Source of the DNA: Pseudocitrobacter sp913778145
GTDB lineage: Bacteria; Pseudomonadota; Gammaproteobacteria; Enterobacterales; Enterobacteriaceae
Direction: 5' to 3'
Assembly (NCBI GenBank): GCA_035726825.1
Contig: JALNTX010000005.1
Coordinates: 309,701 to 373,700 of the forward strand
Length of the DNA stretch: 64,000 nt
Shown here: one piece after another, positions 24,905-33,351 of the stretch
Layout of the letters: each line of letters opens with the position of its first letter
Position numbering within the stretch: position 1 is the stretch's first letter
The notes under the pieces: generated by a model
The model's database searches: none
Told to the model about the DNA's origin: nothing
Seen by the model: the letters and a program-made list of their open reading frames with translations, nothing else
Translations under genes and position numbers: made by a program

Positions 24905-25678
24905 ATGTTTAACAAAATCATAGATTTATCTGTTCCACTTATGACAGGCATAGCCTCAGATCCTCCAGCATTTCTACCTGAAATTAATTATGTGACCAAC
25001 AGTGAAGGAGCCTCCCAACTGGCTGCTAGCTTCACCGGTTTAACCACAAATGAGCTGCCTAGACATGAAGGCTGGGCTGTTGAGTTTGTCAAAATGAGCA
25101 CCCATGCAGGCACGCATATGGATGCGCCATATCACTATCATTCACATATGGATGATGGCACCCCTTCGCTTACGATTGACCAAATCCCATTAGAGTGGTG
25201 TGTGGGGCCGGGCGTTAAACTTGACTTCAGACATTTCCCGGATGGCTATGTTGTCACTTCTGCTGACATTGTTGCTGAGCTAGCAAGAATTAATCATGAC
25301 CTTAAACCAAATGATATCGTTTTGGTTAATACATCTGCTGGCAGCAAGTTTGGGCAGGATGACTTCTTAGACAGTGGTTGCGGAGTGGGGCGAGAAGCCA
25401 CATTGTTCCTGACATCGCGTGGTGTAAAAGTCGTTGGTACTGATGGATGGAGCTGGGATGCGCCGTTTTCTCACACGCAAAAAAAATATGAACAAACTAA
25501 AGATGCTTCACTGATATGGGAAGGGCATTTTGCAGGCAGTGTATTCCCCTACTGCCAGATCGAAAAACTCACTAATCTGCATCTTCTTCCATCTACAGGA
25601 TTTACTGTGATCAGTCTCCCCGTAAAAGTAGCAGCTGCTTCTGCTGGCTGGGCACGTCCTGTTGCTTTAATTAATTAA
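24905..25678 (+). CDS. cyclase-family metal hydrolase (kynurenine formamidase-like)
   Basis: The 257-residue protein has the cyclase/KynB metal-binding signature STHAGTHMDAPYHYHSHMDDG near residues 74-94 and downstream GSKFGQDDFLDSGCGVGREA and VVGTDGWSWDAPF segments. Family members hydrolyse formamides, isatin or cyclic compounds using Zn or Mn in the cytoplasm. It is followed 14 bp later by a CMD gene, so the two probably act on one pathway. The substrate is unknown; isatin hydrolase-like activity is one possibility. Confidence 0.9.
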   Translation: MFNKIIDLSVPLMTGIASDPPAFLPEINYVTNSEGASQLAASFTGLTTNELPRHEGWAVEFVKMSTHAGTHMDAPYHYHSHMDDGTPSLTIDQIPLEWCVGPGVKLDFRHFPDGYVVTSADIVAELARINHDLKPNDIVLVNTSAGSKFGQDDFLDSGCGVGREATLFLTSRGVKVVGTDGWSWDAPFSHTQKKYEQTKDASLIWEGHFAGSVFPYCQIEKLTNLHLLPSTGFTVISLPVKVAAASAGWARPVALIN

Positions 25679-25692
25679 TAAGAGAGTTTAAT

Positions 25693-26217
25693 ATGCCACG
25701 TATTACTATTCCTGAATTAGACAACCTGACTGATTATCAAAAAGAGCAATATGCACGTTTCCCTGCAAATCTGACCCTTGGGCTGCTGGCAACTTCTTGC
25801 TCTGCTCAAGGTTATCTTTCTTTGGGTGCCTCATTTCCTGCTGGTAAGCTAAATAACAAAGACAGAGAAATGATTATAATGCGAGTCGGCTGTTTGAGCC
25901 GCAGCCCTTATGAAAGGATGCAACATTATCCTTTGGCGTTAAAATCAGGATGGACGGAAAAAGAAATTTCTCTAATTGAGGCAGGAGCATTAATGGCAGA
26001 GAGAGAGGCTACAATTCTTAAATTTGTAGAGGAGTGTGTGGATAAGGTGAAAGTTTCTGATAAGACCTTCAATAAAATTCGCAAATTTTATGATGACACA
26101 CAAATCGCAGAATTAACGCTGATTATAGGTCACTATATGATGACAGCGCGATTCCTTGAAACCTTAGAGATACCTCTTGATTCTGCGGCTACTCCATGGG
26201 ATGCAATGTCTGTTTAA
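25693..26217 (+). CDS. carboxymuconolactone decarboxylase-family protein (cytoplasmic)
   Basis: The 174-residue single-repeat CMD protein has LNNKDREMIIMRVGCLSRSPYERMQHYPLALKSGWTEKEISLIEAG. Unlike the CMD proteins at 6491, 11155 and 18112 it has no signal peptide. The motif E..H in YERMQHYPLA is like other CMD decarboxylases and lacks the CxxC pair. It forms a two-gene unit with the cyclase gene. AT-rich codon use (AAA, ATT, TTA) matches the cyclase and AraC genes. Confidence 0.88.
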   Translation: MPRITIPELDNLTDYQKEQYARFPANLTLGLLATSCSAQGYLSLGASFPAGKLNNKDREMIIMRVGCLSRSPYERMQHYPLALKSGWTEKEISLIEAGALMAEREATILKFVEECVDKVKVSDKTFNKIRKFYDDTQIAELTLIIGHYMMTARFLETLEIPLDSAATPWDAMSV

Positions 26218-26256
26218 ATATTAATCCCTATTTACTTAGAATGCATTATATTCGTT

Positions 26257-26290
26257 ATTGACAAAGGCTCCCTCTGCAGCCTTTGTCAAT
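26257..26290 (+). terminator. terminator of the cyclase-CMD unit
   Basis: Perfect 13-bp arms ATTGACAAAGGCT and AGCCTTTGTCAAT with an 8-base loop lie 39 bp after the CMD stop codon. It superficially resembles a TTGACAA/TTGTCAA operator, but the spacing is far too long for that. Confidence 0.6.
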
Positions 26291-26345
26291 ACAACACTGA
26301 TTATCCATGCGATGTTTCCGCACCGAGCATATTGATAGCAGTAAT

Positions 26346-26369
26346 GTCCGCTCCTGGCACAAAGCCGAC
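26346..26369 (+). repeat. GTCCGC repeat, copy 3, A hairpin only
   Basis: GTCCGCTCC-TGGCAC-AAAGCCGAC is an A hairpin with decayed arms and no B hairpin. Same direction as the others. It separates the cyclase-CMD set from the two reductase genes. Confidence 0.7.
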
Positions 26370-26487
26370 CTTCCTTCCCCCTCTAAATTAATGAACACAT
26401 CTAATAAACCCTAGCTAATTACCCCATCTAATCGAATAAATCAGTTTGCGTTATGCTTTTCCTACACAACAGCTGAAGGATAACGTC

Positions 26488-27339
26488 ATGCAAACTGTAA
26501 AACTGAACAACGGGATTGAAATGCCCCTGCTGGGCTTTGGTGTGTTTCAGATGTCTGATGCCGCTGAATGCGAAAGAGCCGTTATTGATGCCATCGATAC
26601 GGGATACCGTCTGATCGATACCGCCGCGTCTTACCAGAATGAAACCCAGGTCGGGAACGCGCTTAAACAGACCGGCATCGCCCGTGATGAACTGTTTGTC
26701 ACCACCAAACTGTGGCTGCAGGATACTAATTATGAAGGCGCGAAAGCCCAGTTCGAACGCTCTCTGAACCGACTGCAGCTTGATTACGTTGACCTGTATC
26801 TGATTCACCAGCCTTACGGCGATGTCCATGGGGCATGGCGTGCGATGGAAGAACTGCAGCAGGCTGGCAAAATCCGCGCCATTGGCGTTAGCAATTTCCA
26901 TCCTGACCGACTGGCCGACCTTATCGCCTTCAACAACGTGGCCCCTGCGGTGAACCAGATTGAAGTTAACCCCTTCAACCAGCAGCTGCATGCCGTTCCA
27001 TGGAATCAAAGCCGTGGCATCCAGCCGGAAGCCTGGGCACCGTTTGCAGAGGGTAAAAATGGCCTCTTCCAGCATCCCGTGTTAACGGAAATTGGGCAGA
27101 AATACGGCAAAAGCGTGGGCCAGGTTGTGCTGCGTTGGATCTTCCAGCGAGGCATCGTTTCACTGGCGAAATCGGTGCGAAAAGAACGTATGGAAGAGAA
27201 CATCAACATTCTCGATTTTGAACTCAGCTCTGACGATATGCTGCAAATTACAGCTATTGATACCGCAACCAGCGCTTTCTTCTCCCACCGCGATCCTGCC
27301 AGAGTTGAATGGTTGGCAGGCCGTAAACTTGATGTTTAA
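26488..27339 (+). CDS. aldo/keto reductase (DkgA/YafB-like)
   Basis: The ATG at 26488 has AAGGA upstream and gives 283 residues, the normal family length. Signatures are YRLIDTAASYQNETQVG (Asp, Tyr), ELFVTTKLWLQD (Lys), YVDLYLIHQPYGD (His) and SLAKSVRKERMEEN (NADPH). It is a cytoplasmic paralogue of 9071-9943. The next gene, another reductase of a different subfamily, begins 26 bp later, so they form an operon. Likely substrates are small aldehydes or ketones. Confidence 0.93.
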   Translation: MQTVKLNNGIEMPLLGFGVFQMSDAAECERAVIDAIDTGYRLIDTAASYQNETQVGNALKQTGIARDELFVTTKLWLQDTNYEGAKAQFERSLNRLQLDYVDLYLIHQPYGDVHGAWRAMEELQQAGKIRAIGVSNFHPDRLADLIAFNNVAPAVNQIEVNPFNQQLHAVPWNQSRGIQPEAWAPFAEGKNGLFQHPVLTEIGQKYGKSVGQVVLRWIFQRGIVSLAKSVRKERMEENINILDFELSSDDMLQITAIDTATSAFFSHRDPARVEWLAGRKLDV

Positions 27340-27365
27340 GCCGCGATAAAAGAGGTATTCATTCA

Positions 27366-28355
27366 ATGCAAAAACGTTATCTGGGCCAATCCCAACTCGA
27401 AGTCTCCGCACTTGGGCTCGGCTGCATGGGGTTAAGCCACGGCTACGGCCCGGCGACCGATACGCGTCAGGCTATCGAACTCATTCGCGCAGCGGTTGAA
27501 CGTGGCGTCACCTTCTTCGATACCGCTGAAGTGTATGGCCCCTTCCTTAATGAAGAGGTTGTTGGCGAAGCCTTAAAACCATTCCGTGACCGCGTGGTCA
27601 TCGCCACCAAGTTTGGATTTACTTTTGGCGACGACAACAAGCAGCAGATTTTAAACAGCCGTCCGGAGCATATCCGTGAAGCGGTGGAAGGATCATTACG
27701 CCGTCTTAAGACTGATGTCATTGACCTGCTATATCAACACCGTGTCGATCCGGATGTCCCGATTGAAGATGTTGCGGGAACGGTGAAAGACCTGATCGCT
27801 GAAGGCAAAGTTAAACATTTCGGTCTGTCCGAAGCGGGTGCGCAAACCATTCGTCGTGCGCATGCCGTACAACCGGTCACTGCGCTGCAAAGCGAATACT
27901 CCATGTGGTGGCGCGAGCCTGAACGGGAGATCCTGCCGCTGCTGGAAGAGCTGGGCATTGGTTTTGTGCCCTTCAGCCCATTAGGCAAAGGCTTCCTGAC
28001 GGGCTCGATTAAGCCAGGAACCACCTTTGGCAAAGATGATTACCGCAGCACGGTGCCACGTTTCGCCGAGCAGGCGATTGAAGCCAATGAAAAGCTGGTC
28101 TCATTGCTGGGTGAACTGGCGGCAGAGAAAGGCGTGACGTCCGCACAAATCGCGCTGGCATGGCTGCTGGCACAAAAGCCGTGGATTGTGCCTATCCCTG
28201 GCACCACGAAACTGCACCGGCTGGAAGAAAATCTGGGGGCTGCTGACATCATTCTTTCGCAGGATGACTCATGGCAGATAACCCAGGCGCTTGAAACGAT
28301 TAAAATCGTCGGCGAACGTTACTCTCCTGAGCACCAGGCCCGAGTAGGCCGTTAA
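27366..28355 (+). CDS. aldo/keto reductase (AKR13/YajO-like)
   Basis: The 329-residue reductase has FFDTAEVYGPFLNEE, VVIATKFGFTF, DLLYQHRVDPDVPIEDVAG and VPIPGTTKLHRLEEN. The blocks around the active site are nearly the same as in the Tat-type reductase at 2636-3802, so the two are paralogues that differ in location: this one has no export signal. It follows the 26488 reductase and faces the LysR gene at 28380 tail to tail. Confidence 0.94.
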   Translation: MQKRYLGQSQLEVSALGLGCMGLSHGYGPATDTRQAIELIRAAVERGVTFFDTAEVYGPFLNEEVVGEALKPFRDRVVIATKFGFTFGDDNKQQILNSRPEHIREAVEGSLRRLKTDVIDLLYQHRVDPDVPIEDVAGTVKDLIAEGKVKHFGLSEAGAQTIRRAHAVQPVTALQSEYSMWWREPEREILPLLEELGIGFVPFSPLGKGFLTGSIKPGTTFGKDDYRSTVPRFAEQAIEANEKLVSLLGELAAEKGVTSAQIALAWLLAQKPWIVPIPGTTKLHRLEENLGAADIILSQDDSWQITQALETIKIVGERYSPEHQARVGR

Positions 28356-28362
28356 TATCCGG

Positions 28363-28380
28363 ACGGGTCTACGGACCCGT
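28363..28380. terminator. hairpin between convergent genes
   Basis: ACGGGTC-TACG-GACCCGT forms a strong stem just after the reductase stop and overlapping the last base of the LysR stop codon on the other strand. Confidence 0.55.
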
Positions 28381-29273
28381 TATTCCTGGTAGCGAAGTGC
28401 ATCGATCATCAGCGCAAAAGCGGGGGGATGCTGCTTGCGGCTCGGGTAGTAAAGATAATACCCGGGGAAAGATGGGCACCAGTCCTGCAAAATCTGAATA
28501 AGCTCTCCTGACTTTATATCATCCTGCACCCTGTCTTCAGGTATACAGGCGATACCAAAACCGGATAACGCCGCATCAATCCTTTCTGCCTGCAGATTAA
28601 ACGTAACCTGCCCTTCCACTCTGACCCGTAACGGTTTCCCATCCTTCTCAAACTCCCAGTGGTAAAGTCCACCGGCTGTCGGCAGGCGCATATTGATACA
28701 CCTGTGATTTTGTAGCTCGTGCGGCGTTTCAGGTGCAGGATTTGCAGCGAAATAAGACGGCGCTCCTACCACAGCCATTCTCATGTCCGGCCCAATTCTT
28801 ACCGCAATCATGTCCTTATCCACGCTTTCGCCCAGACGGATCCCGGCATCAAAACGCCCCTCAACAATATCGACAAAGCCGTTATCCACCACCAGTTCAA
28901 CAGTGATTTCCGGATATTCCCTGAGGAAGGGTTTTAGCTTCGGCCATACCAGACTTCGCGCGGCATGCTCCCCGGCTGATAAACGAATATTGCCGGAGGC
29001 GGTGCCGTTCAGTTGAACAAGCGATTCCAGTTCCTGTTCAAGATCGGCAATGCGAGGTTCAAGGCAGGCAATAATTCTCTCACCGGCCTCTGTAGGGGCA
29101 ACGCTTCGGGTCGTGCGGGTCAGAAGGCGGATATTCAACCTTTCCTCCAGGGCCTTCATCGCGTGGCTGAGTGCAGACTGAGAAACGCCCAGTTTACCCG
29201 CTGCTTTGGTAAAACTTCGCTCCCTTGCCACCACAAGAAAGATTTGCAGTTCGTTGAAGTTTTCTTTGAGCAT
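28380..29273 (-). CDS. LysR-family regulator
   Basis: The 297-residue protein has the HTH LQIFLVVARERSFTKAAGKLGVSQSALSHAM and an effector domain VDNGFVDIVEGRFDAGIRLGE, ending YYLYYPSRKQHPPAF. It is the third member of the paralogous group with 10166 and 19536. It is divergent from the NmrA-like gene at 29422, and a dyad with ATGAA-N5-TTCAT core lies about 42 bp before its start. It may regulate both that gene and the reductases. Confidence 0.93.
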   Translation of the reverse strand: MLKENFNELQIFLVVARERSFTKAAGKLGVSQSALSHAMKALEERLNIRLLTRTTRSVAPTEAGERIIACLEPRIADLEQELESLVQLNGTASGNIRLSAGEHAARSLVWPKLKPFLREYPEITVELVVDNGFVDIVEGRFDAGIRLGESVDKDMIAVRIGPDMRMAVVGAPSYFAANPAPETPHELQNHRCINMRLPTAGGLYHWEFEKDGKPLRVRVEGQVTFNLQAERIDAALSGFGIACIPEDRVQDDIKSGELIQILQDWCPSFPGYYLYYPSRKQHPPAFALMIDALRYQE

Positions 29274-29312
29274 CGGCGATTTCCTTATGGAGGCATTCCC
29301 TTCATCGCATAC

Positions 29313-29331
29313 TCATGAAGGGTATTCATAG
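29313..29331. promoter_or_regulatory. possible LysR operator
   Basis: TCATGAA-GGGTA-TTCATAG has the same ATGAA-N5-TTCAT core as the inverted repeat at 1183-1201. It lies between the divergent LysR and NmrA-like genes, the usual position for a LysR site. Confidence 0.4.
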
Positions 29332-29421
29332 ACACAATCATTTTAGCCCTATTACTGACAATAATGATAATTGATATTCTGATCGTATCGAAAATAAGTC
29401 CGAATTATCAGAAGGTTTATT

Positions 29422-30195
29422 ATGAAAATACTGGTTGCAGGCGCGACAGGAAGTATTGGTCTTCATGTCGTGAATACCGCTATTGAAATGGGCCATCAGC
29501 CCGTGGCACTGGTCAGAAATAAACGCAAAGTAAAATTGCTTCCTCGTGGAACAGATGTTTTTTATGGCGATGTTTCAATGCCGGAAACACTCACCGAATT
29601 GCCGAAAGATATTGATGCCATCATCTTCACTCTCGGTTCCGATGGTCAGGGTCGTATTGGTGCCAGAGCGATCGATTACGGCGGAGTACGTAATATTTTA
29701 CGAATTTTCAAGGATACGCCTGTTCGTATCAGCCTGATGACCACGATTGGCGTGACTGAACGACTCAGCACCTGGAATCAACGCACTGAGGTTCATGACT
29801 GGAAAAGACGTGCCGAGCGTCTGATAAGGGCAAGTGGTCATCCCTATACCATCGTCAGGCCCGGCTGGTTTGATTACAACAATGATGATGAACACCGAAT
29901 CGTTATGCTTCAGGGAGATCGTCGCCATGCAGGAACACCGGAAGATGGTGTGATATCCCGGGAGCAAATCGCCCAGGTTCTGGTCAGTGCCCTGACCCAC
30001 GACGAGGCAAAAAATAAAACGTTCGAGCTGGTGGCTGAACGAGGTGAAGCACAGCAGGATCTAACCCCACTTTTTGCAGACCTGCAGGCTGATGATCCAC
30101 AAAAAAATGATGGGGTTTTAGACATAGACAATATGCCTCTCAGGGAAGAACCGGAGTGCATTGTTAACGAGCTGAATTTGTATTCAAAAAATTAA
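29422..30195 (+). CDS. NAD(P)-binding atypical SDR (NmrA/YhfK-like)
   Basis: The 257-residue protein opens with the Rossmann loop VAGATGSIGLHVV and keeps a VALVRNKRKVKLLPRG segment that suits NADP binding. It lacks the Tyr-xxx-Lys pair of classical SDRs but has RPGWFDYN, so it is an atypical NmrA-like member that senses or reduces with NAD(P)H. It is divergent from the LysR gene. It ends 143 bp before the BhsA-like gene, with a CusR-like box in the gap. Confidence 0.88.
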   Translation: MKILVAGATGSIGLHVVNTAIEMGHQPVALVRNKRKVKLLPRGTDVFYGDVSMPETLTELPKDIDAIIFTLGSDGQGRIGARAIDYGGVRNILRIFKDTPVRISLMTTIGVTERLSTWNQRTEVHDWKRRAERLIRASGHPYTIVRPGWFDYNNDDEHRIVMLQGDRRHAGTPEDGVISREQIAQVLVSALTHDEAKNKTFELVAERGEAQQDLTPLFADLQADDPQKNDGVLDIDNMPLREEPECIVNELNLYSKN

Positions 30196-30208
30196 CTAAT
30201 CTACAACC

Positions 30209-30224
30209 CTGACAATTTTGTCAT
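30209..30224. promoter_or_regulatory. CusR-like inverted repeat before the BhsA-like gene
   Basis: CTGACA-ATTT-TGTCAT contains TGACAA-TT-TTGTCA, the consensus box of CusR/HprR-type regulators. It lies about 115 bp before the start of the DUF1471 gene. It is the best match of the three copies (see 2529 and 5938) and puts this distant gene in the possible regulon of the 3817-5969 two-component system. Confidence 0.6.
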
Positions 30225-30337
30225 ATAGCGGTCAGTCTCATGACAGCTTAGGTCTGTATATTTGAATATATAGACAGTGGGCGTTCCCCCCTGATACGAG
30301 TTCAGTTTCAAACATAGAGTTTAAAGAGGTATTAGAT

Positions 30338-30589
30338 ATGAAAGCACTACTTATTGCTACATTTGTCATGGGATTTATTTCTGTGAATTCCGTTTCTGCT
30401 GCTCAAGAAATTAATCATGCAGATGGGAAAGAAAAGATCGGTGTCGTCTCGGCAAGCAATGCCTATACACTTGATGAGTTATCGGATGCGCTCTCTCGTA
30501 AGGCTGATGAGCAAGGAGCAACGTCGTTCAAAATTCTGTCAACCACGGGGAATAATCGACTGCATGGGGTTGCTGAAATCTATAAGTAA
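30338..30589 (+). CDS. small periplasmic stress protein (BhsA/McbA-like, DUF1471)
   Basis: The 83-residue protein has a Sec signal peptide ending NSVSA followed by a DUF1471 domain (KEKIGVVSASNAYTLDELSDALSRKADEQGATSFKILSTTGNNRLHGVAEIYK). E. coli relatives such as BhsA and McbA are periplasmic proteins induced by copper, peroxide, acid or chlorine stress. It has its own CusR-like box and a GAGG site before the ATG. A small AraC regulator gene follows 56 bp later in the same direction. Confidence 0.92.
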   Translation: MKALLIATFVMGFISVNSVSAAQEINHADGKEKIGVVSASNAYTLDELSDALSRKADEQGATSFKILSTTGNNRLHGVAEIYK

Positions 30590-30645
30590 ATCATTAGCAT
30601 CTCGAACAGGATGTGTATCAACCCTCTTATAGTGAGCGTCGATTT

Positions 30646-30987
30646 ATGTTCAGAACAGAAGACATCATCGATGAGATAACTCAATGGATTGATTCAAACT
30701 TACATAAGTCGCTGAAGATAGAGGATGTTGCTGCGCGGGCAGGATACTCCAAGTGGCATCTTCAGCGTATTTTTGTACAGGTGAAAGAAGTCAGCCTTGG
30801 AAAATATATAAGAGATAAAAAACTTAAACTTGCAGCAAAAGATCTCATCGAGACTAATGAGCCAGTGATGGATATAGCCTATAAATATGGATTCAATTCC
30901 CAGCAAACATTTACGAGAGTCTTCTCTAAAAAATACAAATTGCCACCATTGAGATATAGACATGCCGAAAAGCGAAAAAAACACTAA
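30646..30987 (+). CDS. small AraC-family activator (RamA/SoxS/MarA-like)
   Basis: The ATG at 30646 gives 113 residues, the size of RamA and SoxS: a stand-alone DNA-binding domain with two helix-turn-helices. Key wording is TQWIDSNLHKSLKIEDVAARAGYSKWHLQRIF and YKYGFNSQQTFTRVFSKKYKLPP. Such proteins activate mar/sox/rob promoters (efflux, oxidative stress) as monomers and are controlled by their own level. A second member is at 34013-34393. Both lie at the downstream end of a module, just before a repeat copy. Confidence 0.92.
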   Translation: MFRTEDIIDEITQWIDSNLHKSLKIEDVAARAGYSKWHLQRIFVQVKEVSLGKYIRDKKLKLAAKDLIETNEPVMDIAYKYGFNSQQTFTRVFSKKYKLPPLRYRHAEKRKKH

Positions 30988-31241
30988 CACTTTAAAGTTA
31001 TTAATCTTACGTAACATAACCAAAATAATAATTTATTCCAGAATCAAAAAATGACGAATTTTTAGTCTAGAAGCTTCTTGTTCGGAACAAAGCTCTGCCT
31101 AGTTTTTAACATATAATCTCTAGACCATGACCTTCAGCCATTACACATCAGCCAAAATATCGACCAGAACTAGATCGATATATCAACAATATACCTATCG
31201 TGGCAAACCATTAAATTTTAGATATCTTATTTACCCTTGCA

Positions 31242-31313
31242 GTCGATTCATGGCACTGAGTAGACAAGCTAACAGAGCTGAAGGTCCGCTGTGAGCGAAC
31301 AGCAGACGTTGCT
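31242..31313 (+). repeat. GTCCGC repeat, copy 4, complete but decayed
   Basis: The A half (31242-31265) is degenerate (GTCGATTCA-TGGCAC-TGAGTAGAC), the linker is conserved in length, and the B half (31283-31313) reads GGTCCGCTGTGAGCGAACAG then CAGACGTTGCT. Same direction as the others. It lies in the 335-bp gap between the small AraC gene and a LysR gene; nothing else is recognised in that gap. Confidence 0.75.
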
Positions 31314-31322
31314 GTCGCAATT

Positions 31323-32192
31323 TTAACGCAGGTTTTTCACCCATTTTGTACAAAACTCCAGATATGCCCGCACCAGTGCTGACGGATATTTATGGCGGGC
31401 ATAGACCTGGTGTAGGGTGATTTTTTTCGGGGGCTGATGAGGTAAAAGCTGTACCAGCTCTCCGCTTTCAAGCCAGGGTCTGGCTGAAAAATCGAGCAAC
31501 TCGACAACCGCCTTTCCACTCAGGGCGTAATGAATGAGTCCCTGTAAATTGTTAGAGGAAAAGACAGGTTTGTATTTTACTTTATCGATTCCCGAACTCC
31601 ATTCAAAAAGCCCCTGATTCAGGCTTTCCCAGGCAGCTATCGGGAGTAGGGCCATTTCTTCCAGTGTCTCAGGTGTACCGTGATGCGCTATTAACTCCGG
31701 GCTGGCGACAAACAATGTTTCCAGAGTCATAAGGGGCTTAGCAATAACGTCATCCGTATTCAGGTCACCCAATCTGAGCGCCACATCGACGCCATCCGCG
31801 AACAAATCGACGACCCTTTCACCGGAATGACAAAATACAGTGATATCGGGATACTGTTGCTGAAACGCGATCAATAAATCCCACCAAAGCGAGAAATTAG
31901 GCGGAACAGACAGACGTAATTTGCCCTGTAGCGTGTGGGCAGAGGTGACGGACTTTTGCGCATCCTCCAGTAACTCAATACCCAAACGGGCCTGTTCAAA
32001 GAACTGTTGCCCTTTATAGGTGGGTTTAACCCCCTGCCGCGAACGCTCCAGTAGCAGTACGTTTAACCCCTGCTCGAGCTCATTCACTTTCCGGCTTATC
32101 GTGGCGATCGGTACCCCCGTTCTGTCACTTGCCGCAGAAAAGCTACCGGCATTCACTACTGCGATGAACAATTTCGTGGCATTAAAATCCAT
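31323..32192 (-). CDS. LysR-family regulator
   Basis: From the ATG at 32192 (MDFNATKLFIAVVNAGSF) this is a 289-residue regulator with HTH FSAASDRTGVPIATISRKVNELEQGLNVLLLERSRQG, of the CrgA/AaeR-like branch that uses VPIATISRKV. A start 12 bp upstream is also possible. It is divergent from the nitroreductase gene at 32501, which it probably regulates. Its stop lies 10 bp from repeat copy 4. Confidence 0.92.
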   Translation of the reverse strand: MDFNATKLFIAVVNAGSFSAASDRTGVPIATISRKVNELEQGLNVLLLERSRQGVKPTYKGQQFFEQARLGIELLEDAQKSVTSAHTLQGKLRLSVPPNFSLWWDLLIAFQQQYPDITVFCHSGERVVDLFADGVDVALRLGDLNTDDVIAKPLMTLETLFVASPELIAHHGTPETLEEMALLPIAAWESLNQGLFEWSSGIDKVKYKPVFSSNNLQGLIHYALSGKAVVELLDFSARPWLESGELVQLLPHQPPKKITLHQVYARHKYPSALVRAYLEFCTKWVKNLR

Positions 32193-32288
32193 GATGATTT
32201 CCATTATTGAGAATCAAATTCTTATTTTTGTCGATTCCATTCCATTTCGCAAAGAATTAAATTTCTACTCAGTCATTTTCTGCAGACT

Positions 32289-32397
32289 CTGAAAATGAAA
32301 ACCGTGTCATCAAAATCGTAAACATTCGCCAGATGGGCAGTGCACCGATTTTACTTCATGACGGCTACCAGGCCATGTGGTTCGAAAGTATTACATA
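32289..32397 (+). pseudogene. possible C-terminal gene remnant
   Basis: An open stretch ends in RVIKIVNIRQMGSAPILLHD then GYQAMWFESIT and a stop. It reads like the end of a real protein but has no start and I cannot name the family. It occupies part of the 308-bp gap between the LysR and nitroreductase genes. Confidence 0.25.
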
Positions 32398-32500
32398 GCT
32401 CGTCATGTCGACAGATACGGGTATTTTTGTTTTCAAATCCATTTGACCGGCAGCATCTTCTGTCTCCGGACAGATACAGAGATTCTAAAAGAGGCACATA

Positions 32501-33178
32501 ATGTCTGATTCAATGCTTTTTCGGGATGTCGTGCGTGAACGACATTCAGTGCGTAGTTTTCTTCCTCATCCGGTTCCGGAAGACATTCTCCGTTCGGTAC
32601 TGGAGGATGCACAGCACTCCCCTTCAAACTGTAATACTCAGCCCTGGCAAACGCATATTGTTTCAGGTTCAAAAAAGGATGCACTTAGCAAGGCCATTCT
32701 CGCGGCGGATGATGCAGGGCAGTTGACGCCAGACTTCAGTTTTGGCATCAATGATTTCCCGGGTGTCTACCGTGAACGTTACAAAGAACAGGGTGCGGCC
32801 TATTATCAGGCTATCGGTGTTAAACGCGATGACAAGGATCTGCGCCGTGAAGCTTCACGTCGTAACCTGGAATTCTTTGGTGCGCCCCATGTTGCGCTGC
32901 TATTTATGCCGGAAGTGGGTGATAACGTTCGTGTGGCGGGTGATATTGGTATGTACGCCCAGACACTTCTGCTGTCTCTGACTGCTCACGGCTTAGGTGG
33001 CGTTCCGCAAACCAGTCTGGGTTTTTATGGCGAAACCATCCGCAAAGAACTCGATATAGACCCGTCATTGAAATTACTATTCGGTATCTCTCTGGGTTAC
33101 CCGGATATAACTCACCCTGCAAATCAATACAGGATTAATAAAGCACCGGTTGATGAAAGTGTTACATTTCATCAGTAA
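32501..33178 (+). CDS. nitroreductase family protein (FMN-dependent)
   Basis: The 225-residue protein shares its layout with the nitroreductase at 399-1079: RERHSVRSFLPHPVPEDILR, QHSPSNCNTQPWQTHIV, FFGAPHVALLFMPEVGDNVRVA and GLGGVPQTSLGFYGE. These bind FMN and reduce nitro, quinone or enone groups with NAD(P)H. A GAGGC site lies before the ATG. It is probably controlled by the divergent LysR protein. Confidence 0.93.
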   Translation: MSDSMLFRDVVRERHSVRSFLPHPVPEDILRSVLEDAQHSPSNCNTQPWQTHIVSGSKKDALSKAILAADDAGQLTPDFSFGINDFPGVYRERYKEQGAAYYQAIGVKRDDKDLRREASRRNLEFFGAPHVALLFMPEVGDNVRVAGDIGMYAQTLLLSLTAHGLGGVPQTSLGFYGETIRKELDIDPSLKLLFGISLGYPDITHPANQYRINKAPVDESVTFHQ

Positions 33179-33351
33179 CGGAAGTACTTTTTGAGAGCCA
33201 CAGCCGACGCAACTATGGATGTATGTGGGAATAATTTTGTGTAAGCCTGTGTTCGCTTCACACCCTTTAGAACTCCCTTATTCCGGAAATGGTATAGTCT
33301 CCGGAAGAGATTTTAATTTCAGTAAACCACGATCCTAACAAAAGGGCCCAT

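Noticed and set aside
26257..26290. TTGACAA...TTGTCAA as another CusR-like box
   Set aside because: The half-sites are more than 20 bases apart inside a perfect long stem after a stop codon, which is a terminator.
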